Source: Longimicrobium sp. (lineage in GTDB: Bacteria; Gemmatimonadota; Gemmatimonadetes; Longimicrobiales; Longimicrobiaceae). From it: a DNA stretch of 14,674 nt. Each line of letters begins with the position of its first letter. Position 1 is the stretch's first letter. Below the pieces are notes generated by a model that had not been told where the DNA came from, did not search any database, and saw nothing but the letters and a program-made list of their open reading frames with translations. Below, piece after piece: positions 5,650-13,207 of the stretch. Location: contig NZ_DASVSF010000081.1 in NCBI RefSeq assembly GCF_036388275.1, positions 1-14,674 of the forward strand. Direction: 5' to 3'. The position numbers and the translations under genes were made by a program.

Positions 5650-8600
5650 TCAGCCGCATCACGGAGTTCTTCGTCGACCGTCCCCAGCTGACGGTGGTGC
5701 TCTTCCTGATGACGGCCGCCATGGGCTTCGCCTCGTGGCAGGCCATCCCCAAGGCCGAGGACCCGCTGCTTTCCATCCCCACCTACCTGGTGGTGGGCGT
5801 GTACCCCGGCGCCAGCGCGGCGGAGATCGAGCAGCTGGTGGTGGAGCCCATCGAGGAGCGGGTGGGCGAGCTGGAGGGGCTGCAGAAGGTGGAGGCGCGG
5901 GTAGAGGACGGGCTGGCGGTGCTCATCGCCGAGTTCGATCCCGCGGCGGATGCCGACGACAAGTACGACGAGGTGCTGCGCGAGGTGAACGCCCTTCGTC
6001 CGTCCCTGCCGGCCAACCTGCACTCGCTGGACGTGGACAAGATCAACGCCGCCGACGTGAACATCGTGCAGGTGGCGCTGGTGTCGGAGGCGGTGCCGTA
6101 CCACGAGCTGCAGCGCCGGGCGGAGCGGCTGGAGGAGCGCATCCAGGCCGTCCCCGGCGTGCGCCGGGCGGAGTCGTGGGCGTTCCCCGAGCGCGAGGTG
6201 GGCGTGCAGCTGAACCTGGGGCGCCTGGCCGAGCTGCGCATTCCGCCCGGCCAGGTGCTGCAGGCCATCGGTGGGGAGAACACGAGCATCCCCGGCGGCT
6301 CGGTGGATGCGGGCACCCGCCGGTTCAGCGTAAAGACCAGCGGCGACTTCCAGTCCATCGACGAGATCCGCAACACCGTCATCCGCGCCGCGGGCGGCTC
6401 CGTGGTCTACCTGCGCGACGTGGCCGACGTGCGCTGGGGCTACGCCGATGCGACGCACATCGCCCGCTACAACGGCCGCCGCGCGGTGTTCGTCACGGCC
6501 AACCAGCAGCCCGAGGCCAACATCTCAGCCGTGCGCGACGGCATCTGGGCGGAACTGGACGCGTTCGAAAAGACGCTGCCGGCGGGGGTGAAGCTGGAGC
6601 GCGGATTCGACCAGTCCAGGAACGTGGAGGAGCGGCTTTCGCACCTGGGGCGCGACTTCGCCATCGCCATCCTCCTGGTGCTGCTGACGCTGCTGCCGCT
6701 GGGCGGGCGCGCGGCGGGGATCGTGATGGTGTCCATTCCGCTTTCCATCGCGATGGGGCTCACCGCGCTGAACCTGACCGGGTTCACCATCAACCAGCTT
6801 TCGATCGTGGGGTTCGTGATCGCGCTGGGGCTGCTGGTGGACGACAGCATCGTGGTGGTGGAGAACATCGAACGCTTCCTGCGCGAGGGGCACTCGCGGC
6901 GCGAGGCGGCGCTGCTGGCCACGCGGCAGATCGCCATCGCCGTCGTGGGCTGCACGGCCACGCTGATCTTCGCCTTTCTTCCACTGATCTTTCTTCCCGG
7001 TAACGCGGGCAAGTTCATCCGCGTGATGCCGTTGGCGGTGATCTTCACGGTGCTGGCGTCGCTGATCGTCTCCCTCACCATCGTACCCTGGCTGGCCAGC
7101 CGCGTGCTGTCGCGCCACTCCGATCCGCGGGGGAACGTCTTCATGCGGGCGCTGCACGGCGGGATCGGGCGGACGTACGCGCCGGTGCTGCACGCGTCGC
7201 TGGCGCGGCCCGGACGTACGCTGGCCGCGGCGGGGGTGCTGCTGCTGGCGTCGTTCGCCCTGGTGCCGGTGGTGGGCTTTTCGCTCTTTCCCAAGGCGGG
7301 AACGCCGCAGTTCCTGGTGGACATCGACACGCCGGACGGCAGCAGCCTGGAGGAGACGGACAAAGCCGCGCGCTTCGCCGAGCGTGCGCTGGCGCAGCTC
7401 CCCGGCGTGCAGAGCGTGATGACGAACGTGGGGCGCGGCAATCCGCAGGTGTACTACAACGTCGTCCCGCGCAACCAGAACCCCAGCGTGGCGCAGCTGT
7501 TCGTGACGCTGGACGAGTACGCCGCGCGCCGCACGCCGGCGATGCTCGACACGCTTCGCGCGCGGATGGCGGCTTATCCGAATGCGCGCATCCAGGTGAA
7601 GGAGTTCGAGAACGGCCCGCCGGTGGATGCGCCGGTCGCCATCCGCCTGGCCGGACCGGACCTGGACACGCTGCGCACGCTGGCGGCGCGGGTGGAGCAG
7701 GTGATCCGCCGCACGCCGGGAACCATGTACGTCGACAACCCCGTGCGCCTGGCGCGGACGGACCTGCGGGTAGACGTGGACGAGCACAAGGCGGGGCTGT
7801 TCGGCATTCCCGCGGTGGAGGTGGACCGCACGATCCGCCTGGGACTGGCGGGGCTGAACGCGGGCACCTTCCGCGACGGCGCGGGCGACGAGTATCCCAT
7901 CCGCGTGACCCTGCCCCACGCCGGCACGCCCTCGGTGGAGGCGCTGGACCGCGTGTACGTGTCGTCGATGACCGGCGCGGCCGTTCCGCTGCGGCAGGTG
8001 GCGGACGTGAAGTTCGAGTCGTCGCCCGGGCTGATCCAGCGGCACAACCAGGAGCGCAGCGTCACGGTGACGTCGTTCGTGCGCAGCGGCTTCAACACCG
8101 ACCGGGTGACGCGCTCGGTGCTGGGGGACCTGGAGGGAATGAAGCTGCCGGAGGGCTACCGCTGGACGGCGGCGGGGGAGATCGAGAGCCGGGAAGAAAG
8201 CTTCGGCGGGGTGGGCGGCGCGGTGATCGTGGCGGTGTTCATGATCCTGGCCATTCTGGTGCTGGAGTTCCGCACCTTCCGCAGCACGCTGATCGTGGCG
8301 TCGGTGATTCCGCTGGGCTTCGTGGGCGGCATCGCGGCGCTGTGGCTGACGGGCAACACGCTCTCGTTCACGGCGGTGATCGGGTTCGTGGCGCTGATCG
8401 GCATCGAGATCAAGACGAGCATTCTGCTGGTGGATTTCACCAACCAGCTGCGCGAGGAAGGGGTGCCGCTGGTGGACGCCATTCAGCAGGCGGGCGAGGT
8501 GCGCTTCGTCCCTATCGTGCTGACGACGCTGACGGCGATCGGCGGGCTGCTGCCGCTGGCGGTGGAGGGATCGTCGCTCTACTCGCCGCTGGCCTGGGTG

Positions 8601-8753
8601 ATCATCGGCGGCCTGGTCTCGTCCACCGTCCTGGCTCGCCTGGTGACGCCGGTGATGTACAAGCTGCTCGCGCCGGAGATCGCGGTGCGCACCGTTCCCG
8701 TCACATCCATCGCGCCGAAGCAGGTGCGCGAGCCGGAACTGGCGGGCGTCTGA
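5646..8753 (+). CDS. RND-family efflux pump, inner-membrane permease
   Basis: Predicted 1035-residue proton-driven pump of the resistance-nodulation-division superfamily (AcrB-like). The first membrane helix (about 13-35) is followed by a large periplasmic loop, five helices (about 336-485), a second transmembrane start (about 524-545), a second periplasmic loop and five more helices (about 857-1005). The proton-relay aspartate pair is in GFVIALGLLVDDSIVVVENI (D399, D400), and the partner lysine of helix 10 is in EIKTSILLVDF (K923). Both match the AcrB pattern, so the pump should be active. FFVDRPQLTVVLFL at the start is typical of the family. The ATG overlaps the adaptor stop by four bases. 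Substrate class cannot be assigned; the TetR control and the absence of a metal-sensing gene favour organic compounds over metals. Confidence 0.94.
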   Translation: MISRITEFFVDRPQLTVVLFLMTAAMGFASWQAIPKAEDPLLSIPTYLVVGVYPGASAAEIEQLVVEPIEERVGELEGLQKVEARVEDGLAVLIAEFDPAADADDKYDEVLREVNALRPSLPANLHSLDVDKINAADVNIVQVALVSEAVPYHELQRRAERLEERIQAVPGVRRAESWAFPEREVGVQLNLGRLAELRIPPGQVLQAIGGENTSIPGGSVDAGTRRFSVKTSGDFQSIDEIRNTVIRAAGGSVVYLRDVADVRWGYADATHIARYNGRRAVFVTANQQPEANISAVRDGIWAELDAFEKTLPAGVKLERGFDQSRNVEERLSHLGRDFAIAILLVLLTLLPLGGRAAGIVMVSIPLSIAMGLTALNLTGFTINQLSIVGFVIALGLLVDDSIVVVENIERFLREGHSRREAALLATRQIAIAVVGCTATLIFAFLPLIFLPGNAGKFIRVMPLAVIFTVLASLIVSLTIVPWLASRVLSRHSDPRGNVFMRALHGGIGRTYAPVLHASLARPGRTLAAAGVLLLASFALVPVVGFSLFPKAGTPQFLVDIDTPDGSSLEETDKAARFAERALAQLPGVQSVMTNVGRGNPQVYYNVVPRNQNPSVAQLFVTLDEYAARRTPAMLDTLRARMAAYPNARIQVKEFENGPPVDAPVAIRLAGPDLDTLRTLAARVEQVIRRTPGTMYVDNPVRLARTDLRVDVDEHKAGLFGIPAVEVDRTIRLGLAGLNAGTFRDGAGDEYPIRVTLPHAGTPSVEALDRVYVSSMTGAAVPLRQVADVKFESSPGLIQRHNQERSVTVTSFVRSGFNTDRVTRSVLGDLEGMKLPEGYRWTAAGEIESREESFGGVGGAVIVAVFMILAILVLEFRTFRSTLIVASVIPLGFVGGIAALWLTGNTLSFTAVIGFVALIGIEIKTSILLVDFTNQLREEGVPLVDAIQQAGEVRFVPIVLTTLTAIGGLLPLAVEGSSLYSPLAWVIIGGLVSSTVLARLVTPVMYKLLAPEIAVRTVPVTSIAPKQVREPELAGV

Positions 8754-8773
8754 AAGTTCTATAAAAGAAGAGC

Positions 8774-8864
8774 CTCACACGGAGGGCACGGAGGGCACAG
8801 AGGAAAAAGCGGGAGGGTGTGTTCCTCCGTCCCTCCTCCGTGTCCTCCGTGCCCTCCGTGTGAG
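8774..8864. terminator. Long inverted repeat after the pump gene, likely terminator
   Basis: CTCACACGGAGGGCACGG... at 8774-8794 pairs perfectly over 21 bases with 8844-8864. The stem continues to about 31 pairs (8774-8804 with 8834-8864) with two mismatches around a 29-base loop. It starts about 20 bases after the pump stop and is followed by 'ttttgttgtt' at 8871-8880. Both arms consist of GGAGGGCAC/GGAGGACAC-like units, reading 'TEGTEDTE' in one frame, a familiar style of dispersed intergenic repeat. It could terminate the efflux operon and also be a mobile repeat. Confidence 0.7.
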
Positions 8865-8937
8865 ACCTGCTTTTGTTGTTCGGATGGCGGGCAACCTGCT
8901 CGATGGCGCGCCCGAACCTCTGCCCGGAGACTACGAG

Positions 8938-9018
8938 ATGCGACAGATCGCCCGCGCCGCCCTGCTCCTGCTCGTCCTCAGCCTTCCCGGATGCCTGGTC
9001 GTCAGCTGCGGCGGGTGA
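8938..9018 (+). CDS. Possible 26-residue lipoprotein-like small peptide
   Basis: An ATG at 8938 is preceded by GGAG at 8926-8929 (8-base spacing) and opens a 26-codon frame ending TGA at 9016-9018. The peptide starts MRQIARAALLLLVLSLPGC. That is a basic N terminus, a leucine-rich core and a lipobox-like LPGC (C19), with only CLVVSCGG after it. It resembles a minimal signal-peptide or entericidin-size lipoprotein. It lies after the pump's terminator and ends one base before the convergent stop of the Ig-like gene. Its 3' end contains a 17-base sequence repeated at 10142-10158. It could be a decayed lipoprotein gene or chance; no family is recognised. Confidence 0.4.
   Translation: MRQIARAALLLLVLSLPGCLVVSCGG
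8995..9011 (+). repeat. 17-bp direct repeat flanking the Ig-like gene, left copy
   Basis: CTGGTCGTCAGCTGCGG occurs here and again at 10142-10158 in the same orientation. Together the copies enclose the Ig-like protein gene (9020-9999) and the following terminator hairpin. The left copy lies inside the 3' end of the small peptide frame. Confidence 0.55.
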
Positions 9019-9019
9019 G

Positions 9020-9999
9020 CTACCGCGCGGAAACCGGCACCCGGAACACGAAGCCCGTCGTGTCACGATCCAGTCCGAACGTCATGCCCAGCGCCGCCTC
9101 TCCAGGCGCCGTGCACGTCATCGAGTACCGCGTCGCGTAGCCGCCGGGGACGCGTTCACGACTCTCGCCGAAGCCAGCCCGCCGACTTCGGCGACCAGCG
9201 CGCCGCGCCGCCCGCCGGCGAATACCGAAACCTCGTAGAGGCCGCGCGCCGTCGCGACGGAACGCCCCTCGCGGCTGAGCACCCCATCGGCCACCGTCAC
9301 CATCAGCCCGGGCCCGGAGCTGGTCCACACGAAACGCCCCTTGCGGGGGTCGAGCTCCGGGAAGATGTCGTTGTCGTTCGTGTCGATCACCTGTTTGACC
9401 GAGTAGAAGTGAACGTCTCCCGGTACCATTCGGACGCGCCCGGACCCCGGCGCCACATCGACGGGGACCCGACGGCCGTCGCGCGAAGCGGAATCGGCGG
9501 CGATCACGATGCGGGCCACCTGCCGCACCTCGATGGTCCGGACCGCGCTGAGGTCGTCCGTCCGGAAACCGACGGAGGTGTGGTCGGTGACGTACCCATC
9601 CGCTTCCGCGCGAATCGTCACCGTGCCGCTCCCGGTGGCGCGAGCCAGCCCCGACGACGGATCCACCTCGGCGACCGCGGGGTTGCTGCTCGACCAGCGG
9701 ATCCCGGAGGGAGTCGGGACGATCACGCAATCGACCGTGTTTTCATCCACCTTCCCGGCGACCCGCACCCCGGAGCACCGCGCCGCGTACGGCTGGAAGC
9801 GCGCGGTGTCGCCCGTTAGCACGATCGGCCGCCGGGGAGTGGTCATGTCGTCGCCGGTGTAATACGGCTGGGCCAGCCCTCCACCGAACGACAGCACCAT
9901 CACCGTGAAGCGCCCGTCGCTCCCCGTCCCCAATTCGCAGGCGTTGGCGGCGCCGAGAAGCACGGTGAGAGCGAGCGCACGTCTCAGAGGGGTCGGCAT
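9020..9999 (-). pseudogene. Secreted Ig-like (Big_2) protein, frame broken near 3' end
   Basis: From the ATG at 9999 the frame encodes a signal peptide (MPTPLRRALALTVLLGAANAC, possible lipid-acceptor C21). A bacterial Ig-like group 2 domain follows at about 58-145, with the signature GIRWSSSNPAVAEVDPSSG and GLARATGSGTVTIRA, then a second beta-rich domain. The frame ends early at 9118 after 293 residues with an unlike tail (ASPAATRRGTR). A neighbouring frame on the same strand continues with protein-like sequence (GGYATRYSMTCTAPGEAALG ... FVFRVPVSAR) to a stop at 9020-9022. One extra base in the GGGG run at 9146-9149 (plus strand) joins the two as VVNASPGGYATRY, giving 326 residues. This is either an indel that inactivates the C terminus, a sequencing or assembly error, or slippage. 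Function is probably cell-surface or periplasmic; no partner is known. Confidence 0.7.
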
Positions 10000-10097
10000 G
10001 ATCCATCGAGGAGGAGGGATGCGGGGCGGTGACGGGTACCAACCGTAACCAAACACTCCGGATTCCGCAAGTTGGCCCACGGCAAGCGGGTACGAAA

Positions 10098-10127
10098 GCG
10101 AGGCGCGGGCACCTGCCCGCGCCTCGC
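10098..10127 (-). terminator. Strong hairpin terminator after glf
   Basis: GCGAGGCGCGGGCA at 10098-10111 and its exact complement at 10114-10127 form a 14-bp stem with a two-base spacer. On the minus strand the stem is followed by TTTCG. It lies about 40 bases beyond the mutase stop codon and before the Ig-like gene on the same strand, so it probably ends the glycosyltransferase-mutase transcript. Confidence 0.7.
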
Positions 10128-10130
10128 CGT

Positions 10131-10167
10131 CCAGCGCAACGCTGGTCGTCAGCTGCGGAGGCTGACG
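10131..10167. repeat. Two small hairpins and 17-bp repeat right copy
   Basis: CCAGCG-caa-CGCTGG (10131-10145) and CGTCAGC-tgcggag-GCTGACG (10147-10167) are adjacent perfect short stems between the mutase stop and the terminator hairpin. CTGGTCGTCAGCTGCGG at 10142-10158 spans both and repeats 8995-9011 exactly. On the minus strand the mutase transcript would carry three stems in a row. Confidence 0.55.
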
Positions 10168-10168
10168 C

Positions 10169-11305
10169 TCAGGCCCCCGCGAGCTCCGGCTGGCGGGCGT
10201 TCGGACGTACGGGCTTGGCGCCCGTGATCTTCTTGTAGGTCGTCAGGGCCTGGGCCACCACCTGGTCCATGTTGTAGTAGCGATAGGTCGCGAGCCGCCC
10301 CACGAACCACACGCCCTGCGTCTCCTCGGCCAGGTCGCGATACTGACGGTACAGCTCGGCGTTCTCGGGCCGGGGAATGGGATAGTACGGATCGCCCTCG
10401 TCGCCGGGGTACTCGAAGACGATGCTCGTCTTGGGGTGCTCCTGGCCGGTGAGATACTTGAATTCCGTGATCCGCGTGTACGGATGCTCGTTTGGATAGT
10501 TGACTACCGCGGCCGGCTGGTACCGTTCCTGGTTCAGCGTCTGGTGGCGGAACGTGAGCGAGCGGTACGGCAGCTTGCCGAACCGGAAGTCGAAGTACTC
10601 GTCGATGGGACCCGTGTAGATCACCTCGCCGTACGGAATCTGCCCCTCCACCTCACGGAAGTCCGTGTTCAACATCACCTTGATGTTGGGGTGCGCCAGC
10701 ATGTTCTCGAACATGCGGGTGTACCCGTGCAGGGGCATGGCCTGGTAGGTGTCCGTAAAGTAGCGGTCGTCGCGGCTGGTGCGCGTGGGGACGCGCGCCG
10801 TCACCTGCGCGTCCAGCTCCGACGGGTCCACCCCCCACTGCTTTCGCGTGTAGTTGCGAAAGAACTTCTCGTACAGCTCGCGCCCCACCTTGCTGACCAC
10901 CACATCCTCGGACGTGCGAATCTCGTCCACCGGCTCCGCGACGGACTTGAAGAACTCGTCGACCTGGAAGGCGGTGAGCGACAGCCCGTACAGCGAGTTG
11001 ATGGTGTCGAGGTTGATGGGCATGGGCACCAGCATGCCGTCGACGCTGGCGCGCACGCGGTGCTCGTACGGACGCCACTCCGTGAAGCGGCCCAGGTAGT
11101 CCCACACCTCGCGCGAGTTGGTGTGGAAAATGTGCGGCCCGTAGCGGTGGACGAGGATGCCCGCGTCGTCGTAGTGGTCGTACGCGTTGCCGCCGACGTG
11201 GTTGCGCTTGTCGACCACCAGAACCCGCTTTCCCGCGCCCACGGCCAGCCGCTCGGCCAGGACGCTCCCCGCGAACCCCGCCCCGACGATCAAGTAGTCG
11301 AACAT
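10169..11305 (-). CDS. glf: UDP-galactopyranose mutase
   Basis: Predicted 378-residue flavoenzyme that interconverts UDP-galactopyranose and UDP-galactofuranose, the donor for galactofuranose in surface glycans. The FAD-binding fold begins at once with MFDYLIVGAGFAGSVLAERL (GxGxxG at 8-13). Family hallmarks follow: GPHIFHTN, the FFRNYTRKQWG segment, and the C-terminal GRLATYRYYNMDQVV that contacts the flavin. Length is normal. The ATG at 11305 shares one base with the TGA of the glycosyltransferase gene upstream (TGATG), so the two are co-translated. The pairing suggests that the transferase uses or acts alongside the UDP-galactofuranose made here. The enzyme is cytosolic. Confidence 0.95.
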   Translation of the reverse strand: MFDYLIVGAGFAGSVLAERLAVGAGKRVLVVDKRNHVGGNAYDHYDDAGILVHRYGPHIFHTNSREVWDYLGRFTEWRPYEHRVRASVDGMLVPMPINLDTINSLYGLSLTAFQVDEFFKSVAEPVDEIRTSEDVVVSKVGRELYEKFFRNYTRKQWGVDPSELDAQVTARVPTRTSRDDRYFTDTYQAMPLHGYTRMFENMLAHPNIKVMLNTDFREVEGQIPYGEVIYTGPIDEYFDFRFGKLPYRSLTFRHQTLNQERYQPAAVVNYPNEHPYTRITEFKYLTGQEHPKTSIVFEYPGDEGDPYYPIPRPENAELYRQYRDLAEETQGVWFVGRLATYRYYNMDQVVAQALTTYKKITGAKPVRPNARQPELAGA

Positions 11306-12513
11306 CAATCCCCCGCGGAAGCCATCAGTCCCGAAACTTCGTTCTCCAGCGCATCCCACTCGTCGCCCGCGGCGAACATCCGCTGCTCCAGCACCTCCTC
11401 CATCAGCTCGCTCATCTCCTGCCACGTGCGGTCCCACGAAGTCTTGGCCAGCTCCACATCGACTCTCTCCAGCCAGCCCCGGCGATCCGATTCCGCCAGG
11501 GCGGATTCGATCGCCTGCACCCACTCGTCCACCGTCTCGGCGATGTGCACCAGCCCCGTGCTTCCCCACGCCCGGACGACGTCCACGATGGGCGAGCTCA
11601 CCGTCGGCAGCCCGGCAGCGAGGTACTCCGGCGTCTTGGTGGGGCTGATGAACCGCGTGTGCTCGTTGCGGGCGAAGAAGAGCGCGGCCACGTCCCATCC
11701 GCCCAGGTAGTCGGGCAACTCCGCGTACGGCTTGCCCGCCAGGTAGTGGATGTTGGCCGCGCGAGGCAGATCGTCTTCATCCAGCTTGGCGGCAGGACCC
11801 ACGAACACCAGATGCCAGTCGGGGCGCGCCGCCGCCAGGCCGCGCACCAGCTCCAGGTCCAGCCGCTCGTCGAGCACGCCGCAGTATCCGATACGGGGAT
11901 GCGGGATGCCGGCCTGGTCCGCCGGGTCATCGACGTCGCCCCGCGCGCGGTTGAAGTGCGCGGCGTCGATGCTGCTGGGGAACAGGTGGATGGACGGGTG
12001 AAGGCCCACCCGTGCCTCGTAGATGCTCCGCCCGCCGGTGAACACCAGGTCCGCGCGCTCCAGCAGCTCGCGCTCGCGGTCCGGCAGGTGGTCGGGCGCC
12101 CACTTGAAGCTCTTCAGCTCGTCCATCACGTCGTAGACGGTGGCGAGCGGCTGCAGGTGGCGCGTGTAGCCCACCGCCAGCGGATCGTAGTACCAGGCCA
12201 CGTGCTCGCCGATGCCCTGCTCGGCCATGAAGGCGTCCAGCAGCTCGCACAGCATGACGTCGCTGGCGTCCCATCCGTGCCAGGGCAGGTGCGGCACCGC
12301 CACCACCAGCCCGTCGTCGCGCGTGCTGACGTCCAGCCACGGCTCCGCCGCGTCGTACGCGGGGGCCTGCCAGAAGAACACGCGCCGTTCGCGGGCAAAG
12401 CGGCTCATCAGGTGGTGGGGCCGCTGAAAGACGAAGTCCCAGCTCAGATGGCAGAGACAAAGAAGGTCCGGCTTGTCGTACGGTCCGGCGGCAGCGTGGG
12501 GCTGGTGATGCAT
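11305..12513 (-). CDS. GT-B fold glycosyltransferase (GT4-like, TuaH-like)
   Basis: Predicted 402-residue cytosolic or membrane-associated glycosyltransferase. The N-terminal half has DLLCLCHLSWDFVFQRPHHL (16-35), a signature of transferases resembling teichuronic-acid TuaH, and YDVMDEL at 127-133. The C-terminal half has the GT-B donor-site motif NEHTRFISPTKTPEYLAAG (283-301) with the E-x7-E-type pattern. The open frame extends upstream to an ATG at 12597 and a GTG at 12600, adding about 29 residues that look non-homologous. I chose the ATG at 12513 because the conserved domain starts 15 residues later, but neither start has a good Shine-Dalgarno. Directly upstream of and overlapping glf, it probably adds a sugar, plausibly galactofuranose, to an extracellular glycan. 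The acceptor is unknown. Confidence 0.85.
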   Translation of the reverse strand: MHHQPHAAAGPYDKPDLLCLCHLSWDFVFQRPHHLMSRFARERRVFFWQAPAYDAAEPWLDVSTRDDGLVVAVPHLPWHGWDASDVMLCELLDAFMAEQGIGEHVAWYYDPLAVGYTRHLQPLATVYDVMDELKSFKWAPDHLPDRERELLERADLVFTGGRSIYEARVGLHPSIHLFPSSIDAAHFNRARGDVDDPADQAGIPHPRIGYCGVLDERLDLELVRGLAAARPDWHLVFVGPAAKLDEDDLPRAANIHYLAGKPYAELPDYLGGWDVAALFFARNEHTRFISPTKTPEYLAAGLPTVSSPIVDVVRAWGSTGLVHIAETVDEWVQAIESALAESDRRGWLERVDVELAKTSWDRTWQEMSELMEEVLEQRMFAAGDEWDALENEVSGLMASAGD

Positions 12514-12776
12514 GGCTTTACGGGCAAGGGAGCACGGCGGGGCAAGGTCGGCGAAGGGAGCGCGGCCAAGTGCCCGGAACCGGGATTGAGGTGCCATCAC
12601 GGGCGCAAACGCTGTGCCCTCTTTGTTGAGTTTCTGACGCCCGCCGGGAACTCTGGATCAGGGTGCGACTCGCGGCGCCACAAAGGCGTCAGCGCGCGGA
12701 CGGAATTAGGGACATCTCCCCGGCCGACCGGATCGGGCTGACACTGGGGCATGCCGCGGCCGCCCCCCTCTCCCGG

Positions 12777-12807
12777 CCTCTCCCCCATACACCCCATGAG
12801 GGAGAGG
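12777..12807. repeat. Hairpin CCTCTCCC...GGGAGAGG
   Basis: CCTCTCCC at 12777-12784 pairs with GGGAGAGG at 12800-12807 around a 15-base loop. It is part of a pyrimidine/purine-rich block of the type often found between genes with dispersed repeats. Confidence 0.5.
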
Positions 12808-12851
12808 AGAATTCGATTGCGCTTCGGCCAGCCCGACGCACTCGACTGGCT

Positions 12852-12883
12852 CCCTTCCCCCGCGGCAGTTTGCGGGGGAAGGG
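12852..12883. repeat. 12-bp perfect hairpin CCCTTCCCCCGC / GCGGGGGAAGGG
   Basis: The left arm at 12852-12863 and the right arm at 12872-12883 are exact complements with the 8-base loop 'ggcagttt'. The loop text resembles 'gctgttt' of the neighbouring hairpin repeat (12943 onward), so the two may be relatives in one hairpin family. No U-tract follows on either strand. Confidence 0.6.
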
Positions 12884-12942
12884 CTGGGGATGGGGGGCGC
12901 CGGCCCGAGCACCGGGCCTGCCTGTCCGCACTCCAGCCCGAA

Positions 12943-13028
12943 GTGTACCCCCTCTCCCACGCTGTTTGTGGGAGTGGGTGGCACGCGTGTCAGCGCGGCC
13001 GGGTGAGGGCCTCACGGCAGCCGAGGCC
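12943..13028 (+). repeat. 86-bp dispersed repeat with hairpin, right copy
   Basis: It matches 536-621 at 82 of 86 positions without gaps and in the same orientation. The core is CTCCCAC-gctgttt-GTGGGAG. Here the repeat continues directly into a copy of the 'ctagatccttcg' repeat, whereas in the left region those modules occur in the opposite order. Confidence 0.75.
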
Positions 13029-13041
13029 TCGGCTGCCGTGA
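13012..13041. repeat. 30-bp perfect palindrome at a repeat junction
   Basis: Bases 13012-13026 (TCACGGCAGCCGAGG) are the exact reverse complement of 13027-13041, with no spacer. The left half is the end of the 86-bp repeat, and the right half falls in the start of the 'ctagatccttcg' repeat. Copies A and B lack the right half, so the palindrome is specific to this junction. Confidence 0.75.
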
Positions 13042-13143
13042 CCGCTGCCGCGCCTCAGTTTGTACGTGTCCGCGGCTAGATCCTTCGCCCCGCGTGGCTC
13101 ATCGTACGGGACGGTGTGGTGTGCCTGGGGCTCAGGATGACAG
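13020..13143 (+). repeat. Dispersed repeat, copy C (partial)
   Basis: The 124 bases align without gaps to 145-268 (copy A) and 366-489 (copy B), sharing 'gccgaggcctc', 'gtgaccgctgccgcgcc', 'ctagatccttcg' and 'caggatgacag'. They diverge more from A and B than those do from each other. The first ~26 bases of the element ('ccgcgacttcagtcgcccc') are absent, replaced by the 86-bp hairpin repeat. Confidence 0.7.
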
Positions 13144-13207
13144 AAGTGGGTGCGAGGCAAGAGCTGCCTGCGCACCCATCTCGGTCGTTCCGGTCGAGCG
13201 GGTCCCC

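Larger units (their letters stand above)
12514..13207. other. Gene-free repeat mosaic, about 690 bp
   Basis: No protein-like frame is seen on either strand apart from the optional N-terminal extension of the glycosyltransferase (to 12600). The region must hold the promoter of the glycosyltransferase-glf unit, but I see no convincing -35/-10 pair on the minus strand. From 12777 on it is made of hairpins and repeat modules listed separately. From 13144 to the dehydrogenase stop at 13208 I see nothing distinctive. Confidence 0.6.

Noticed and set aside
6525..8045. Minus-strand open frame of 506 codons inside the RND pump gene
   Set aside because: Antisense shadow with histidine/arginine-rich composition; the plus-strand pump is certain.
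8701..9066. Minus-strand frame reading 'THTEGTEDTEEG...' after the pump
   Set aside because: It is a translation of the long inverted repeat plus the pump's antisense end; such readings are common artefacts of this repeat style.
10010..10048. Strong plus-strand AGGAGGAGGG followed by ATG
   Set aside because: It opens only a nine-codon frame (MRGGDGYQP) before TAA. It is probably chance in the leader of the opposite-strand gene.
10000..10080. Upstream extension of the Ig-like protein to 10080
   Set aside because: The added residues (GQLAESGVFGYGWYPSPP) precede a clear signal peptide that starts at 9999, so the longer start would bury the signal.
10436..11710. Long plus-strand open frame of 424 codons opposite glf and the glycosyltransferase
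   Set aside because: It is the high-GC mirror of two well-recognised minus-strand genes. Its valine/arginine/histidine-rich translation shows no domain.
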